From NCBI GenBank assembly GCA_934394435.1, contig CAKRRN010000034.1:1-25482 (forward strand): DNA of 25,482 nt, in the 5' to 3' direction. Positions 1 to 7,252 of the stretch are shown one piece after another. The position numbers were made by a program, and so were the translations under genes. The notes under the pieces are model-generated. The model searched no databases. It was not told the DNA's origin and saw nothing but the letters and a program-made list of their open reading frames with translations. The DNA comes from an uncultured Bacteroidaceae bacterium (GTDB taxonomy: Bacteria; Bacteroidota; Bacteroidia; Bacteroidales; Bacteroidaceae). Every line of letters starts with the position of its first letter. The first letter of the stretch is position 1.

Positions 1-56
1 GGAACAAGTTTCGTTTTTGGAACAATTGGAACAACTGGAACAATTGGAACTCATGG
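1..56. repeat. 9-bp tandem repeat (GGAACAATT-like)
   Basis: From about base 20 the unit GGAACAATT (or GGAACAACT) is repeated head to tail about four times and then fades. The left edge of the window cuts the region, so the full array may be longer. Short tandem arrays like this can change copy number, but no gene is visible that it would control. Confidence 0.6.
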
Positions 57-98
57 AGGATTTGGGAGGTCCCCCCCGAAATCCCCACTTCCTCTCTA

Positions 99-353
99 CA
101 AAGCCCCCGTCTGAGCCGATTGTTTTTTATCTCTTCCTCTGCCAGTCCACGATGGCTTTAGTGGTGGACGCGCGCCATCGCTGGCGATGGCTTGGCTGAT
201 GTTGATGCCCTCGCAGAGGTAGACTTTGAGGGTGAGCTGTATGGCTCCGTCCTTGGTGAGCGAGAGTCGTCCGTGTGGCAGTTTGTATATGAGCAGCGAC
301 TGTGCGCGCAGGCGAGGCTGGCGTACGAAGTGGAAGGGGTAAGAAGGAGGATG
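99..353 (-). pseudogene. possible decayed coding remnant
   Basis: On the minus strand one frame is open for 85 codons, between a TAA at 354-356 and a TAG at 96-98, and has no good start codon. Its translation reads like ordinary protein in part (for example LIYKLPHGRLSLTKDG and LTLKVYLCEGINISQAI). I do not recognise the family. It could be the tail of a gene whose front part has been lost, or chance openness in GC-richer DNA. The rest of 1-580 holds only the tandem repeat and an AT-rich leader before the first gene. Confidence 0.2.
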
Positions 354-580
354 TTAAGCCCGATTGGGAGAGATTTGTCAGATGACACTTTATTTACCAT
401 GCATTTGCGTTTGCTTACCAAAATTTTACCAAGTTATCTTTTTAAATATTAAATTGTATAGGCGAATGGGCAAAAAACGTCTATAAAGCTTTGCCTGTTA
501 AAAATAAAATCGTAACTTTATGCTGTCATAAGAGAGAAGAAGAGCTTTTGGAGGCGATTGTATATAAAGATTGTGATAAA

Positions 581-1648
581 ATGAAACGTATATCGATAGG
601 TATACTCGGCTTCGGCCGAATGGGGCGTAAGCACGTCACGGAACTTGTCAAGAATGACCTCTGGGATGTTAAATATATCTGTGATATAAATCCCGAGAGA
701 GCCGCAATGGCTGCCGAGATGGCACCTGGGGCAATCTTCACCACAAACGAGGATGATATTTTTCTAAATCCAGATGTAGATTGCGTGGGCTTGTTCGCCC
801 TTGCTGATTCGAGAGCCAGCAGAATAGAGAAGGCGCTGAGGTATGGAAAGCATGTAATATGCGAAAAACCTTTGGCGTATAAGAGAGAAGATGAATGGAA
901 GGTGGTGGAGCTGGAGAAGCATTCTGATAGAGAATGTACAGTGAATCTCTACTTGAGAAACGCCTGGTACACCAGGGAGATGAAAGAATTTGTAAAGTCT
1001 GGGGAAATAGGTGAGTTGGCTATTATTCGCATTTGCCACATGACTCCAGGACTTTCGCCAGGAGAAGGGCATGAGTTTGAGGGACCCTCTTTCCATGACT
1101 GCGGAATGCATTATGTAGACATCGCGCGCTGGTACGCTGATTCGGAATACAAGACAGGGCATGCTCAAGGCATCAGAATGTGGAATTACAAGGATCCCTG
1201 GTGGCTACAATGTCACGGCACCTTCCAAAACGGAGTCGTTTATGACATTACGCAAGGATTTGTCTATGGGCAGTTGGCCAAAGACCAGACGCACAATTCC
1301 TATACAGAACTGATAGGCTCAAAAGGATTTGTGCGCATGCATCATGATTTTAAGACTGCTGTGGTAGAGAAACATGGTGTAAACGTGACGGAGGTGGTAG
1401 AGCGTCCCTATGGTGACAAGAATATAGACCGCCTATGTCAGCTGATGGGAGAAGCAATACTGACAGGTAAGAGACCCGAAGGCCTTCCCCGATTCGTGGA
1501 TGCAGCTATCGCCTCTGACTTTGCCTGGCGGATGCTTGATGATGCTCGCAAAAACGACCTTCCGGTGAAGGGTACTGAGGAGGAACTTGAGCAAATCCAT
1601 TATCGCAGGGCGCACATGACCAATGGCTATGGACTTCTGAACCATTAA
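581..1648 (+). CDS. Gfo/Idh/MocA family oxidoreductase (cytoplasmic)
   Basis: This 355-residue protein is a sugar or inositol dehydrogenase of the Gfo/Idh/MocA family, which oxidises or reduces a sugar hydroxyl with NAD(P). The N-terminal Rossmann fold shows GFGRMGRKH at about residues 10-18, and the family EKP motif (ICEKPLA) lies at about 94-98. The C-terminal alpha/beta domain carries FHDCGMHYVDIARW, typical of the substrate-binding half. There is no signal peptide, so it should act in the cytoplasm. I chose the ATG at 581, because the frame opens earlier only through a TTG at 491 whose extra residues lie outside the Rossmann fold. It lies 161 bp upstream of tatA and may act on the product of the exported enzymes that follow. 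The exact substrate cannot be read from sequence. Confidence 0.88.
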   Translation: MKRISIGILGFGRMGRKHVTELVKNDLWDVKYICDINPERAAMAAEMAPGAIFTTNEDDIFLNPDVDCVGLFALADSRASRIEKALRYGKHVICEKPLAYKREDEWKVVELEKHSDRECTVNLYLRNAWYTREMKEFVKSGEIGELAIIRICHMTPGLSPGEGHEFEGPSFHDCGMHYVDIARWYADSEYKTGHAQGIRMWNYKDPWWLQCHGTFQNGVVYDITQGFVYGQLAKDQTHNSYTELIGSKGFVRMHHDFKTAVVEKHGVNVTEVVERPYGDKNIDRLCQLMGEAILTGKRPEGLPRFVDAAIASDFAWRMLDDARKNDLPVKGTEEELEQIHYRRAHMTNGYGLLNH

Positions 1649-1685
1649 GCCAAGCCTGATATGGGCAGAGTGAAGTTCGCTTAGG

Positions 1686-1700
1686 CCCTCCTGGGGAGGG
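1686..1700. repeat. GC-rich palindrome
   Basis: CCCTCC, a three-base loop TGG, and GGAGGG form a perfect 6-bp hairpin, followed by more G. It resembles the short GC-rich hairpins near 12.1-12.2 kb and is probably a REP-like intergenic element rather than a terminator, since no T-run follows. Confidence 0.4.
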
Positions 1701-1809
1701 GGGGATGGTGAGAAGACGGACGAAGGATGCCAAGTCATACGTTAGGTAAGGATAAGAGAGAGAGAGAGTAAAAAGAAAATATTTATAAATAAATAAAACC
1801 AAATTTGTT

Positions 1810-2022
1810 ATGACCAGTAGTTTGATGTTCTTCGGAAATCTGGGTACAGGCGAAATTGTTATCATAGCATTCGTTGTGCTCCTGCTTTTCGGAGGTAAGA
1901 AAATACCCGAGCTGATGCGTGGGGTAGGGAAAGGCGTCAGAAGTTTCAAGGACGGCATGAACGATATCGAGAAACAGATAAACGCTGACCCCGAAGAAGA
2001 AAACAAAGAGGAGAAAAAGTAA
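1810..2022 (+). CDS. tatA: Twin-arginine translocase subunit TatA/TatE
   Basis: A 70-residue single-span membrane protein that forms the protein-conducting element of the Tat system, which exports folded, often cofactor-loaded proteins. It shows the classic order: a short N-terminus, one hydrophobic helix (about residues 13-27, IVIIAFVVLLLFGGKKIP), the FGGKKIPELMRGVGKGVRSFKDG hinge and amphipathic helix, then an acidic and basic tail. The FG pair at the hinge is present. It lies 34 bp before a gene whose product has a Tat signal, and tatC lies further down the same strand. No TatB-like protein is in the window, so TatA may serve both roles, as in minimal TatAC systems; that part is inference. 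Confidence 0.95.
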   Translation: MTSSLMFFGNLGTGEIVIIAFVVLLLFGGKKIPELMRGVGKGVRSFKDGMNDIEKQINADPEEENKEEKK

Positions 2023-2056
2023 TAAGACATAAAATAATCCCTAAACAAACAAAATC

Positions 2057-3574
2057 ATGGAAAAAATGTCAAGAAGGTCTTTCCTTAAGGCTGGTACAGC
2101 AGCAACAGCTGCTCTGGCAATGACTCCAACAGAAATGTTGGCAAAAGCAAAAAACACAAAGAAGAAGGCTGGCAAGACTGGCAAGATTAAGCTTCTGGGC
2201 GTAGGTATCGGTGGTCGTGGCCATTCAGATATCAACGGTGTTACCTATAATGGCAAGGAAGTATATGATGACATCGAGTTCATCGGTCTGGCTGACGTAG
2301 ACCAGAAGTATGCCAAGGGCGTAATCGACGAATACACCAAGCTCTTCCCCAACTGTAAGGTTTACAATGACTACAGAAAGATGTATGCAGAACTGCTCGA
2401 CCAGTGCGACGGTGTAATCTGTGGTACAGCTGACCATACTCATGCCATTATCTGCGCAGAGGCTCTGAAGGCTGGCAAGGCAGTATATTGCGAGAAGCCC
2501 CTCACACGTACCGTGTACGAGTCACGTTTGCTGACCAAGTTGGCTGCCAAGGCTAATGTAGCTACCCAGATGGGTAACCAGGGTTCAAGCGGCGAGGGTG
2601 TGAACCTCGTGTGTGAGTGGATTTGGAACGGCGAGATTGGTGAGGTTACACGTGTGGATGCATTTACCGACCGCCCCATCTGGCCTCAGGGTTTGGAGCA
2701 CCCCAAAGAGGTGATGCCCGTGCCCGACACTCTGAACTGGGACGCATTCCTCGGCCCGGCTCCCAAGCGTGACTACAACTCAATCTATACTCCTTGGAAC
2801 TTCCGCGGATGGTGGGATTTCGGTACAGGTGCCCTGGGTGATATGGCTTGCCACATCCTGCATCCTGTCTTCAAGGCTCTCGATCTGAAGTATCCCATCA
2901 AGGTACAGGGCTCTTCAACTCCTCTGATGTCAGAGTCTTGCCCCAATGCCCAGATTGTGAAGTACACCTTCCCTGCACGTCCAAACCGTCCCAAGGTAGC
3001 CATGCCTGAAGTGGTGGTGACCTGGAGCGATGGTGGTATCCTGCCTTTCCGTCCTGACGAGTTGCCCGCAGGCAAGAACCTCAACGTAAGTGGTGGTGCC
3101 GCTATTTTCTATGGTACTAAGGATACTCTGATTGTTGGTTGCTATGGTGAGAAGCCCTATCTGCTGAGCGGTCGTGTACCCAATGCTCCCAAGGTTTGCC
3201 GCCGTGTGACAGAAAGCCATCAGAGAGATTGGATTCGTGCCATCAAGGAAGATCCCGCTACACGTGTGAAGACCGCTTCTGACTTCAGCGAGGCAGGTCC
3301 ATTCAACGAGATGGTTGCAATGGGTGTTGTGGCTGTACGTCTGCAGGGTCTGAACCAGGTACTCGAGTGGGACGGAGAGAAGATGCAGTTCACCAACATT
3401 CCCGAGAAGGCTACCGTACAGAGCATGATCAAGAACGGCTTCTCTATCCACGATGGACATCCCACATTCCAGAACAAGTACACAGATCCCGTAAATGCTC
3501 GCGAGTTTGCAGCAGAACTGATTAAGCCTAAGTATGAGAACGGCTACGTATTGCCCGACATGCCTCAGGACTAA
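2057..3574 (+). CDS. Tat-exported Gfo/Idh/MocA family oxidoreductase
   Basis: A 505-residue oxidoreductase of the Gfo/Idh/MocA family with a twin-arginine signal: MSRRSFLKAG at residues 4-13 matches the SRRxFLK consensus exactly, followed by an alanine-rich hydrophobic stretch. The Rossmann motif GVGIGGRGH lies at about residues 47-56 and the EKP motif (YCEKPLT) at about 145. It is longer than cytoplasmic members (usually 330-400 residues), as is common for the Tat-exported branch. Export by Tat implies that it folds around its nicotinamide cofactor in the cytoplasm first, as in glucose-fructose oxidoreductase. With the DUF1080 gene 42 bp downstream, a role in making 3-keto-glycosides in the periplasm is a fair inference. 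An ATG at 2066 is an alternative start and would keep the RR motif. Confidence 0.92.
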   Translation: MEKMSRRSFLKAGTAATAALAMTPTEMLAKAKNTKKKAGKTGKIKLLGVGIGGRGHSDINGVTYNGKEVYDDIEFIGLADVDQKYAKGVIDEYTKLFPNCKVYNDYRKMYAELLDQCDGVICGTADHTHAIICAEALKAGKAVYCEKPLTRTVYESRLLTKLAAKANVATQMGNQGSSGEGVNLVCEWIWNGEIGEVTRVDAFTDRPIWPQGLEHPKEVMPVPDTLNWDAFLGPAPKRDYNSIYTPWNFRGWWDFGTGALGDMACHILHPVFKALDLKYPIKVQGSSTPLMSESCPNAQIVKYTFPARPNRPKVAMPEVVVTWSDGGILPFRPDELPAGKNLNVSGGAAIFYGTKDTLIVGCYGEKPYLLSGRVPNAPKVCRRVTESHQRDWIRAIKEDPATRVKTASDFSEAGPFNEMVAMGVVAVRLQGLNQVLEWDGEKMQFTNIPEKATVQSMIKNGFSIHDGHPTFQNKYTDPVNAREFAAELIKPKYENGYVLPDMPQD

Positions 3575-3616
3575 GTCACTTGATAGAAGAAAATAAAATC
3601 ATCACTTTCAAAAAAA

Positions 3617-4423
3617 ATGAAAATGAGAAACATATTAGCAGCCACCGCTTTGGTGGCTGCTATTGGTGCAAATGCACAAGGCGTAAAATATGTGATAAAC
3701 CACAACCCTGAGGTTGAACTCAGCACACTTGCCACAGACAAGGACGGATATTACGTACTCTTTGATGGCTCAAGCATGAATGGCTGGCGTGGCTATCAGA
3801 AGGATTACATCCCCAGCAAGTGGAATGTGAAGGACGGCTGTCTGCATTTCAACGGTCGTGGTGAAGGAGAAGGTGGCGACATCATCTTCGCCCACCAGTT
3901 TAAGAACTTCGTGTTTGAGGTAGAGTGGAAGATTAGCGAGGGTGGCAACTCTGGTATCTTCTATCTGGCTCAGGAAAGTGCTACTGTAGGCAATGACGGT
4001 AAGTTGCACGCTGAACCCATCTACATCTCTTGCCCAGAGTGCCAGGTGCTCGACAACGAGCGTCATCCCGATGCCAAGCTGGGTGCTGTGTTGGGCATAC
4101 GTCAGAGCACATCACTTTATGACATGATTCCCGCAAAGCCTCAGAATGCCAACCCTGCTGGTCAGTGGAACAAGGTGAAAATCGTGGTGAAGAATGGTAA
4201 AGTGACACATTATCAGAATGGCGTTAAGGTGCTGAGCTACAAGATGTGGGGCGACGAGTGGATTAGTCTGCTTCAGAGCAGTAAGTTCTCTCAGAAGAAT
4301 TGGCCCATTGCTTTCGAGTTGCTCAAGAACTGTGGTGGTGACGGTCACAAGGGTTACTTCGGATTCCAGGATCACGGAGATGAGGTTTGGTACCGCAACA
4401 TCCGTGTGAAGGCTCTCAAATAA
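3617..4423 (+). CDS. Secreted DUF1080 / 3-keto-disaccharide hydrolase family protein
   Basis: A 268-residue protein with a Sec signal peptide (MKMRNILAATALVAAIGANAQ, cleavage near residue 20). The mature part is a concanavalin-like fold of the DUF1080 family (Pfam 3-keto-disaccharide hydrolase). Signature pieces are LFDGSSMNGWRGY at about 48-60, FEVEWKISEGGNSGIFYL at about 100-120, and the C-terminal FQDHGDEVWYRNIRVK. Characterised members break glycosidic bonds after the sugar has been oxidised at C3. The neighbouring Tat-exported dehydrogenase would supply that oxidised substrate. It is probably co-transcribed with its neighbours (gaps of 42 and 54 bp). The family assignment is firm; the reaction is inferred from the family. 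Confidence 0.9.
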   Translation: MKMRNILAATALVAAIGANAQGVKYVINHNPEVELSTLATDKDGYYVLFDGSSMNGWRGYQKDYIPSKWNVKDGCLHFNGRGEGEGGDIIFAHQFKNFVFEVEWKISEGGNSGIFYLAQESATVGNDGKLHAEPIYISCPECQVLDNERHPDAKLGAVLGIRQSTSLYDMIPAKPQNANPAGQWNKVKIVVKNGKVTHYQNGVKVLSYKMWGDEWISLLQSSKFSQKNWPIAFELLKNCGGDGHKGYFGFQDHGDEVWYRNIRVKALK

Positions 4424-4477
4424 GTTTTTTTATTCTGAAGAGTTCGATCAAGAAAACAACTAAAAAATAACAAAACG

Positions 4478-5365
4478 ATGAAAAGATTTCTATCAATAGT
4501 ATGTGTGCTTATGATGGCACTTACTATCGGGATTTCCGCAGATGCCAAGAAGAAGGAAGTATGCTTCCAGATGTACAGCGTGCGCGATCTTATTGGCGAC
4601 CCTGGCAAATATGCCCAGAATCATGTTACAGTTCTCAAGCAGCTGGCTGACATGGGCTTTACGGCTGTAGAGGCTGCCAATTATGGCGATGGAAAACTCT
4701 ATGGAGTAGAGCCTGAGCAGTTTAAGGCAGATATCGAAGCCGCAGGCATGAAGGTAATGTCAAGCCACGTGACTCGTAATCTGAACGATGATGAGCTGAA
4801 GAGCAAGAACTTCACCGAAGCTCTGAAGTGGTGGGATAAGTGCATTGATGCTCACAAGCGTGCTGGTATGCAGTATATGGTAATTCCCTGGTGCAGCGTT
4901 CCCAAGACTCTGGCAGACCTGCAGACCATCTGTGACTATTACAACCAGGTGGGCAAGAAGGTGGCTGCTGCAGGCATGAAGCTTGGATACCACAGCCATA
5001 GTCATGAGTTCCAGAAGGTAGAGGGACAGGTGATGGAAGACTACATGATTCAGCATACAGACCCCAACTATCTCTTCTTCCAGATGGATGTGTATTGGGC
5101 AGTACGTGGCCAGGTGAGTCCTGTCGCTTACTTTAAGAAGTATCCTGGACGTTTCACCTTGCTGCACATTAAGGATGACAACGAGATTGGACAAAGCGGA
5201 ATGGTTGGTTTTGATGCCATCTTCAACAACTTTGACAAGGCTGGTGCAAAGGGTTGGGTGCTCGAGTTGGAGCACGCTTCCACACCTGACATCCTGAAGG
5301 GTATGAAGGAGAGCATCGACTACATCAAGAAAGCAAAATTCGTGAAGGCATCTTATAGCAAGTAA
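4478..5365 (+). CDS. Secreted sugar phosphate isomerase/epimerase-like TIM-barrel protein
   Basis: A 295-residue member of the xylose-isomerase-like TIM-barrel family (AP endonuclease 2 fold), with a Sec signal peptide of about 23 residues (MKRFLSIVCVLMMALTIGIS, then ADA). Barrel motifs are VCFQMYSVRD near the start, LGYHSHSHEF (metal-site His and Glu), FQMDVYW, LLHIKDD, and WVLELEH near the end. Those Glu, Asp and His residues are the usual metal ligands. Because it is exported, a phosphorylated substrate is unlikely, and a free keto-sugar is more plausible. Members of this family often sit with Gfo/Idh/MocA and DUF1080 genes. A strong terminator follows at 5396, so this is probably the last gene of the main transcript. 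Confidence 0.88.
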   Translation: MKRFLSIVCVLMMALTIGISADAKKKEVCFQMYSVRDLIGDPGKYAQNHVTVLKQLADMGFTAVEAANYGDGKLYGVEPEQFKADIEAAGMKVMSSHVTRNLNDDELKSKNFTEALKWWDKCIDAHKRAGMQYMVIPWCSVPKTLADLQTICDYYNQVGKKVAAAGMKLGYHSHSHEFQKVEGQVMEDYMIQHTDPNYLFFQMDVYWAVRGQVSPVAYFKKYPGRFTLLHIKDDNEIGQSGMVGFDAIFNNFDKAGAKGWVLELEHASTPDILKGMKESIDYIKKAKFVKASYSK

Positions 5366-5395
5366 TGTCAAACCTGATAATAGTAAATTAAGTCA

Positions 5396-5446
5396 ATGGG
5401 CTGTGAGGATTATACCATATTTTATCCTCACAACCCATCGTTTTTC
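5396..5446 (+). terminator. Intrinsic terminator between isomerase gene and tatC
   Basis: The left arm ATGGG-C-TGTGAGGAT (5396-5410) pairs with ATCCTCACA-A-CCCAT (5424-5438), giving 14 pairs with a single C/A mismatch, followed by CGTTTTTCT. This is the strongest terminator-like hairpin in the cluster and lies 30 bp after the isomerase stop codon. Confidence 0.8.
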
Positions 5447-5466
5447 TAAAGAAAAATAGAAATCCT

Positions 5467-6276
5467 ATGGAGGAAACAAAGGAAAAGGAAGAGTTGCAGA
5501 CAGAGGAGGAAGAACAGGGTGGAATGTCTTTTTGGGACCATCTTGAAGTGCTGCGTTGGGCCATCTTCCGAAGCGGATGTGTACTGCTGGCCTGCATGGT
5601 AATAACCTTCATGGCTATGCCACGTATATTTGATGAGTTTGTGCTTGCTCCCACCACCAGTCATTTCTTTGTATACAGGTGGATAGAGAGCTTGAGCCAT
5701 GGACTAATGCACTTTGATCCTAATTTTCATGTAAAGATTATCAACATCAATGTTGCCAGCCAGTTTATGACTCACATCCAGACTTCGGTATCCTTTGCTG
5801 CAGTCATGGCTTTTCCGTATTTTATATGGGAAATATGGCGTTTCATTGAGCCAGCTCTGTTTGACAACGAAATACGCCATTTGCGTCCAGCCTTCGTAGG
5901 TGGAACGGTCATGTTCTATATAGGTTGCGCCCTGGGTTATCTGTTGGTGTTCCCCTTTACGTTCCGTTTCCTGATGGAATACGACCTTAGCCCTTCTATT
6001 GAGAACCAGATAAACTTGAGTTCGTATATCGGCAATTTCACCATGCTTATTCTTATCATGGGCATTGTGTTTGAGATGCCGCTTATGGCGTGGCTTCTTT
6101 CACAGTTTGGTATTCTCCACAAATCCTTGCTTCGTGAGTATCGTCGTCATGCGATTGTGGGCTTGATGGTATTGGCGGCTGTCATTACCCCCAGTGGTGA
6201 CCCCTTCACACTAATGCTTGTCTTCATACCGCTTTATGTGCTGTATGAATTGTCTATCCTTGTCATAAAGGAGTAA
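5467..6276 (+). CDS. tatC: Twin-arginine translocase subunit TatC
   Basis: A 269-residue polytopic membrane protein, the Tat signal receptor. Motifs: MSFWDHLEVLRW near residue 18 (the SHLxELR region), PYFIWEIWRFIEPAL at about 118-132, IVFEMPLMAWLL in the fifth helix region, and ITPSGDPFTLMLVFIPLYVLYELSI at the C-terminus. About six transmembrane helices are visible. The length is usual for the family. It starts at ATG 5467, 20 bp beyond the upstream hairpin's T-run. With tatA at 1810 it completes a TatAC system. Its expression relative to the upstream genes depends on read-through of the terminator or on a promoter I could not place. Confidence 0.95.
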   Translation: MEETKEKEELQTEEEEQGGMSFWDHLEVLRWAIFRSGCVLLACMVITFMAMPRIFDEFVLAPTTSHFFVYRWIESLSHGLMHFDPNFHVKIININVASQFMTHIQTSVSFAAVMAFPYFIWEIWRFIEPALFDNEIRHLRPAFVGGTVMFYIGCALGYLLVFPFTFRFLMEYDLSPSIENQINLSSYIGNFTMLILIMGIVFEMPLMAWLLSQFGILHKSLLREYRRHAIVGLMVLAAVITPSGDPFTLMLVFIPLYVLYELSILVIKE

Positions 6277-6340
6277 ATAGGCATTTTTATCTTGCCCACC
6301 GAATGGAAGGACTTCCAGATGAAGTAGAGAAATGCTTCGC

Positions 6341-6438
6341 TGTTCAGCCTAAGGCTGGACGGTGAGAGCAGTCCAAACAAACGAGGCAAGGAATATATAT
6401 ATATAAGATACTTAACCGTTCAGCCCAAGGCTGAACGG
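6341..6438. repeat. Pair of REP-like palindromes
   Basis: Two near-identical 23-base palindromes lie 75 bp apart in the convergent gap between tatC and nudC. The second (6416-6438) is a perfect 10-bp stem (CCGTTCAGCC / GGCTGAACGG) with a CAA loop. The first (6341-6363) has the same core with a G-T wobble and a TAA loop. An alternating TA run (about 6393-6404) lies between them. Confidence 0.65.
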
Positions 6439-6446
6439 TGGCGGAC

Positions 6447-6466
6447 TAAGAGATACTCTTTTTTTC
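6447..6466 (+). terminator. Weak terminator-like hairpin downstream of tatC
   Basis: AAGAG-ATA-CTCTT followed by a run of T forms a short 5-bp hairpin with a T-tract. It could end tatC transcripts together with the palindrome just before it. The stem is short, so confidence is modest. Confidence 0.4.
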
Positions 6467-6475
6467 CCCTTAATC

Positions 6476-7243
6476 TTATCGCTTGTCTTTCTCAGACTGG
6501 TTTATCCAGTCTTCAATCAGGCTTCGTGCGATGGAGCATTTGTCAGGCAGGATGGGAAGATTCTCGCGCGTAAACCATCCTCCAGAGTTTAGTTCTTCGT
6601 TTTGCAGATGCAGCTCTCCACTTTCGTATTGAGCAGTAAATCCCACCATAAGTCCACTCGGATAGGGCCAAGGCTGACTGCCGAAGTAGCGAATGTGGCT
6701 GATGGTAAGCTGTGTCTCCTCCATCACCTCGCGTCTTACACATTGCTCCAGAGTCTCTCCTGTCTCTACGAAACCTGCCACAAGTCCATAATGACGGTCG
6801 CGGAAGTTACGCGCATGCACCATCAGTATGCTGTCTTCCCTTTCTATTCGTACGATGATGGCTGTGGCAAGACTTGGCCATAGTTCCTTACGGCAGTTTG
6901 TGCATTGTTTGCTTATGTCTGTCTTCCATTTCATGGGTGCGCCACACACACCGCAAAAGCGGCTGTTCTGGTCGAAATAGATGAGTTCAGCTCCTTTGCC
7001 AGCCAGTTGGTAATCGTCAATAGAGAGCATACTGTAACTCTGTCGCAGAGGTACCATGCTGTAGCCCTGCAACTGCACAGGCGGAGTGTCGAGTCTGAAG
7101 ATGTGGCAACGCGCTTCTCCATGCTGGATAGACGTAATCTGACTCCACGGCTTGATCTCAATCCCCGTAGGAACAGACAGGGGGATATTCCCCTCGCTAT
7201 TGAGTAGAATATCCCCTTGACAATAAATTAAAAAACGGTTCAT
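6476..7243 (-). CDS. nudC: NUDIX hydrolase, NADH pyrophosphatase (NudC-like)
   Basis: A 255-residue protein with the NudC architecture: an N-terminal domain, a zinc ribbon (CGVCG then CTNC, starting near residue 96), then a Nudix domain. The Nudix box GFVETGETLEQ...REVMEE lies at about 155-178, and the NudC signature SQPWPYPSGLM follows. Enzymes of this type split NAD(H) into NMN(H) and AMP and can remove NAD caps from RNA. Two details differ from the textbook pattern: the Gly near the end of the Nudix box (EExGU) is Gln (EETQL), and the conserved Phe and Ser of SQPWPFPxS appear as Tyr and Gly. The catalytic Glu residues are intact, so activity is expected. It lies 9 bp after pgm and is probably co-transcribed. 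Confidence 0.9.
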   Translation of the reverse strand: MNRFLIYCQGDILLNSEGNIPLSVPTGIEIKPWSQITSIQHGEARCHIFRLDTPPVQLQGYSMVPLRQSYSMLSIDDYQLAGKGAELIYFDQNSRFCGVCGAPMKWKTDISKQCTNCRKELWPSLATAIIVRIEREDSILMVHARNFRDRHYGLVAGFVETGETLEQCVRREVMEETQLTISHIRYFGSQPWPYPSGLMVGFTAQYESGELHLQNEELNSGGWFTRENLPILPDKCSIARSLIEDWINQSEKDKR

Positions 7244-7252
7244 GCTTAGGAG

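Noticed and set aside
192..452. 86-codon plus-strand frame near the left edge
   Set aside because: No plausible ribosome binding site and no family pattern; the minus-strand frame over the same bases looks slightly more protein-like, and neither is convincing.
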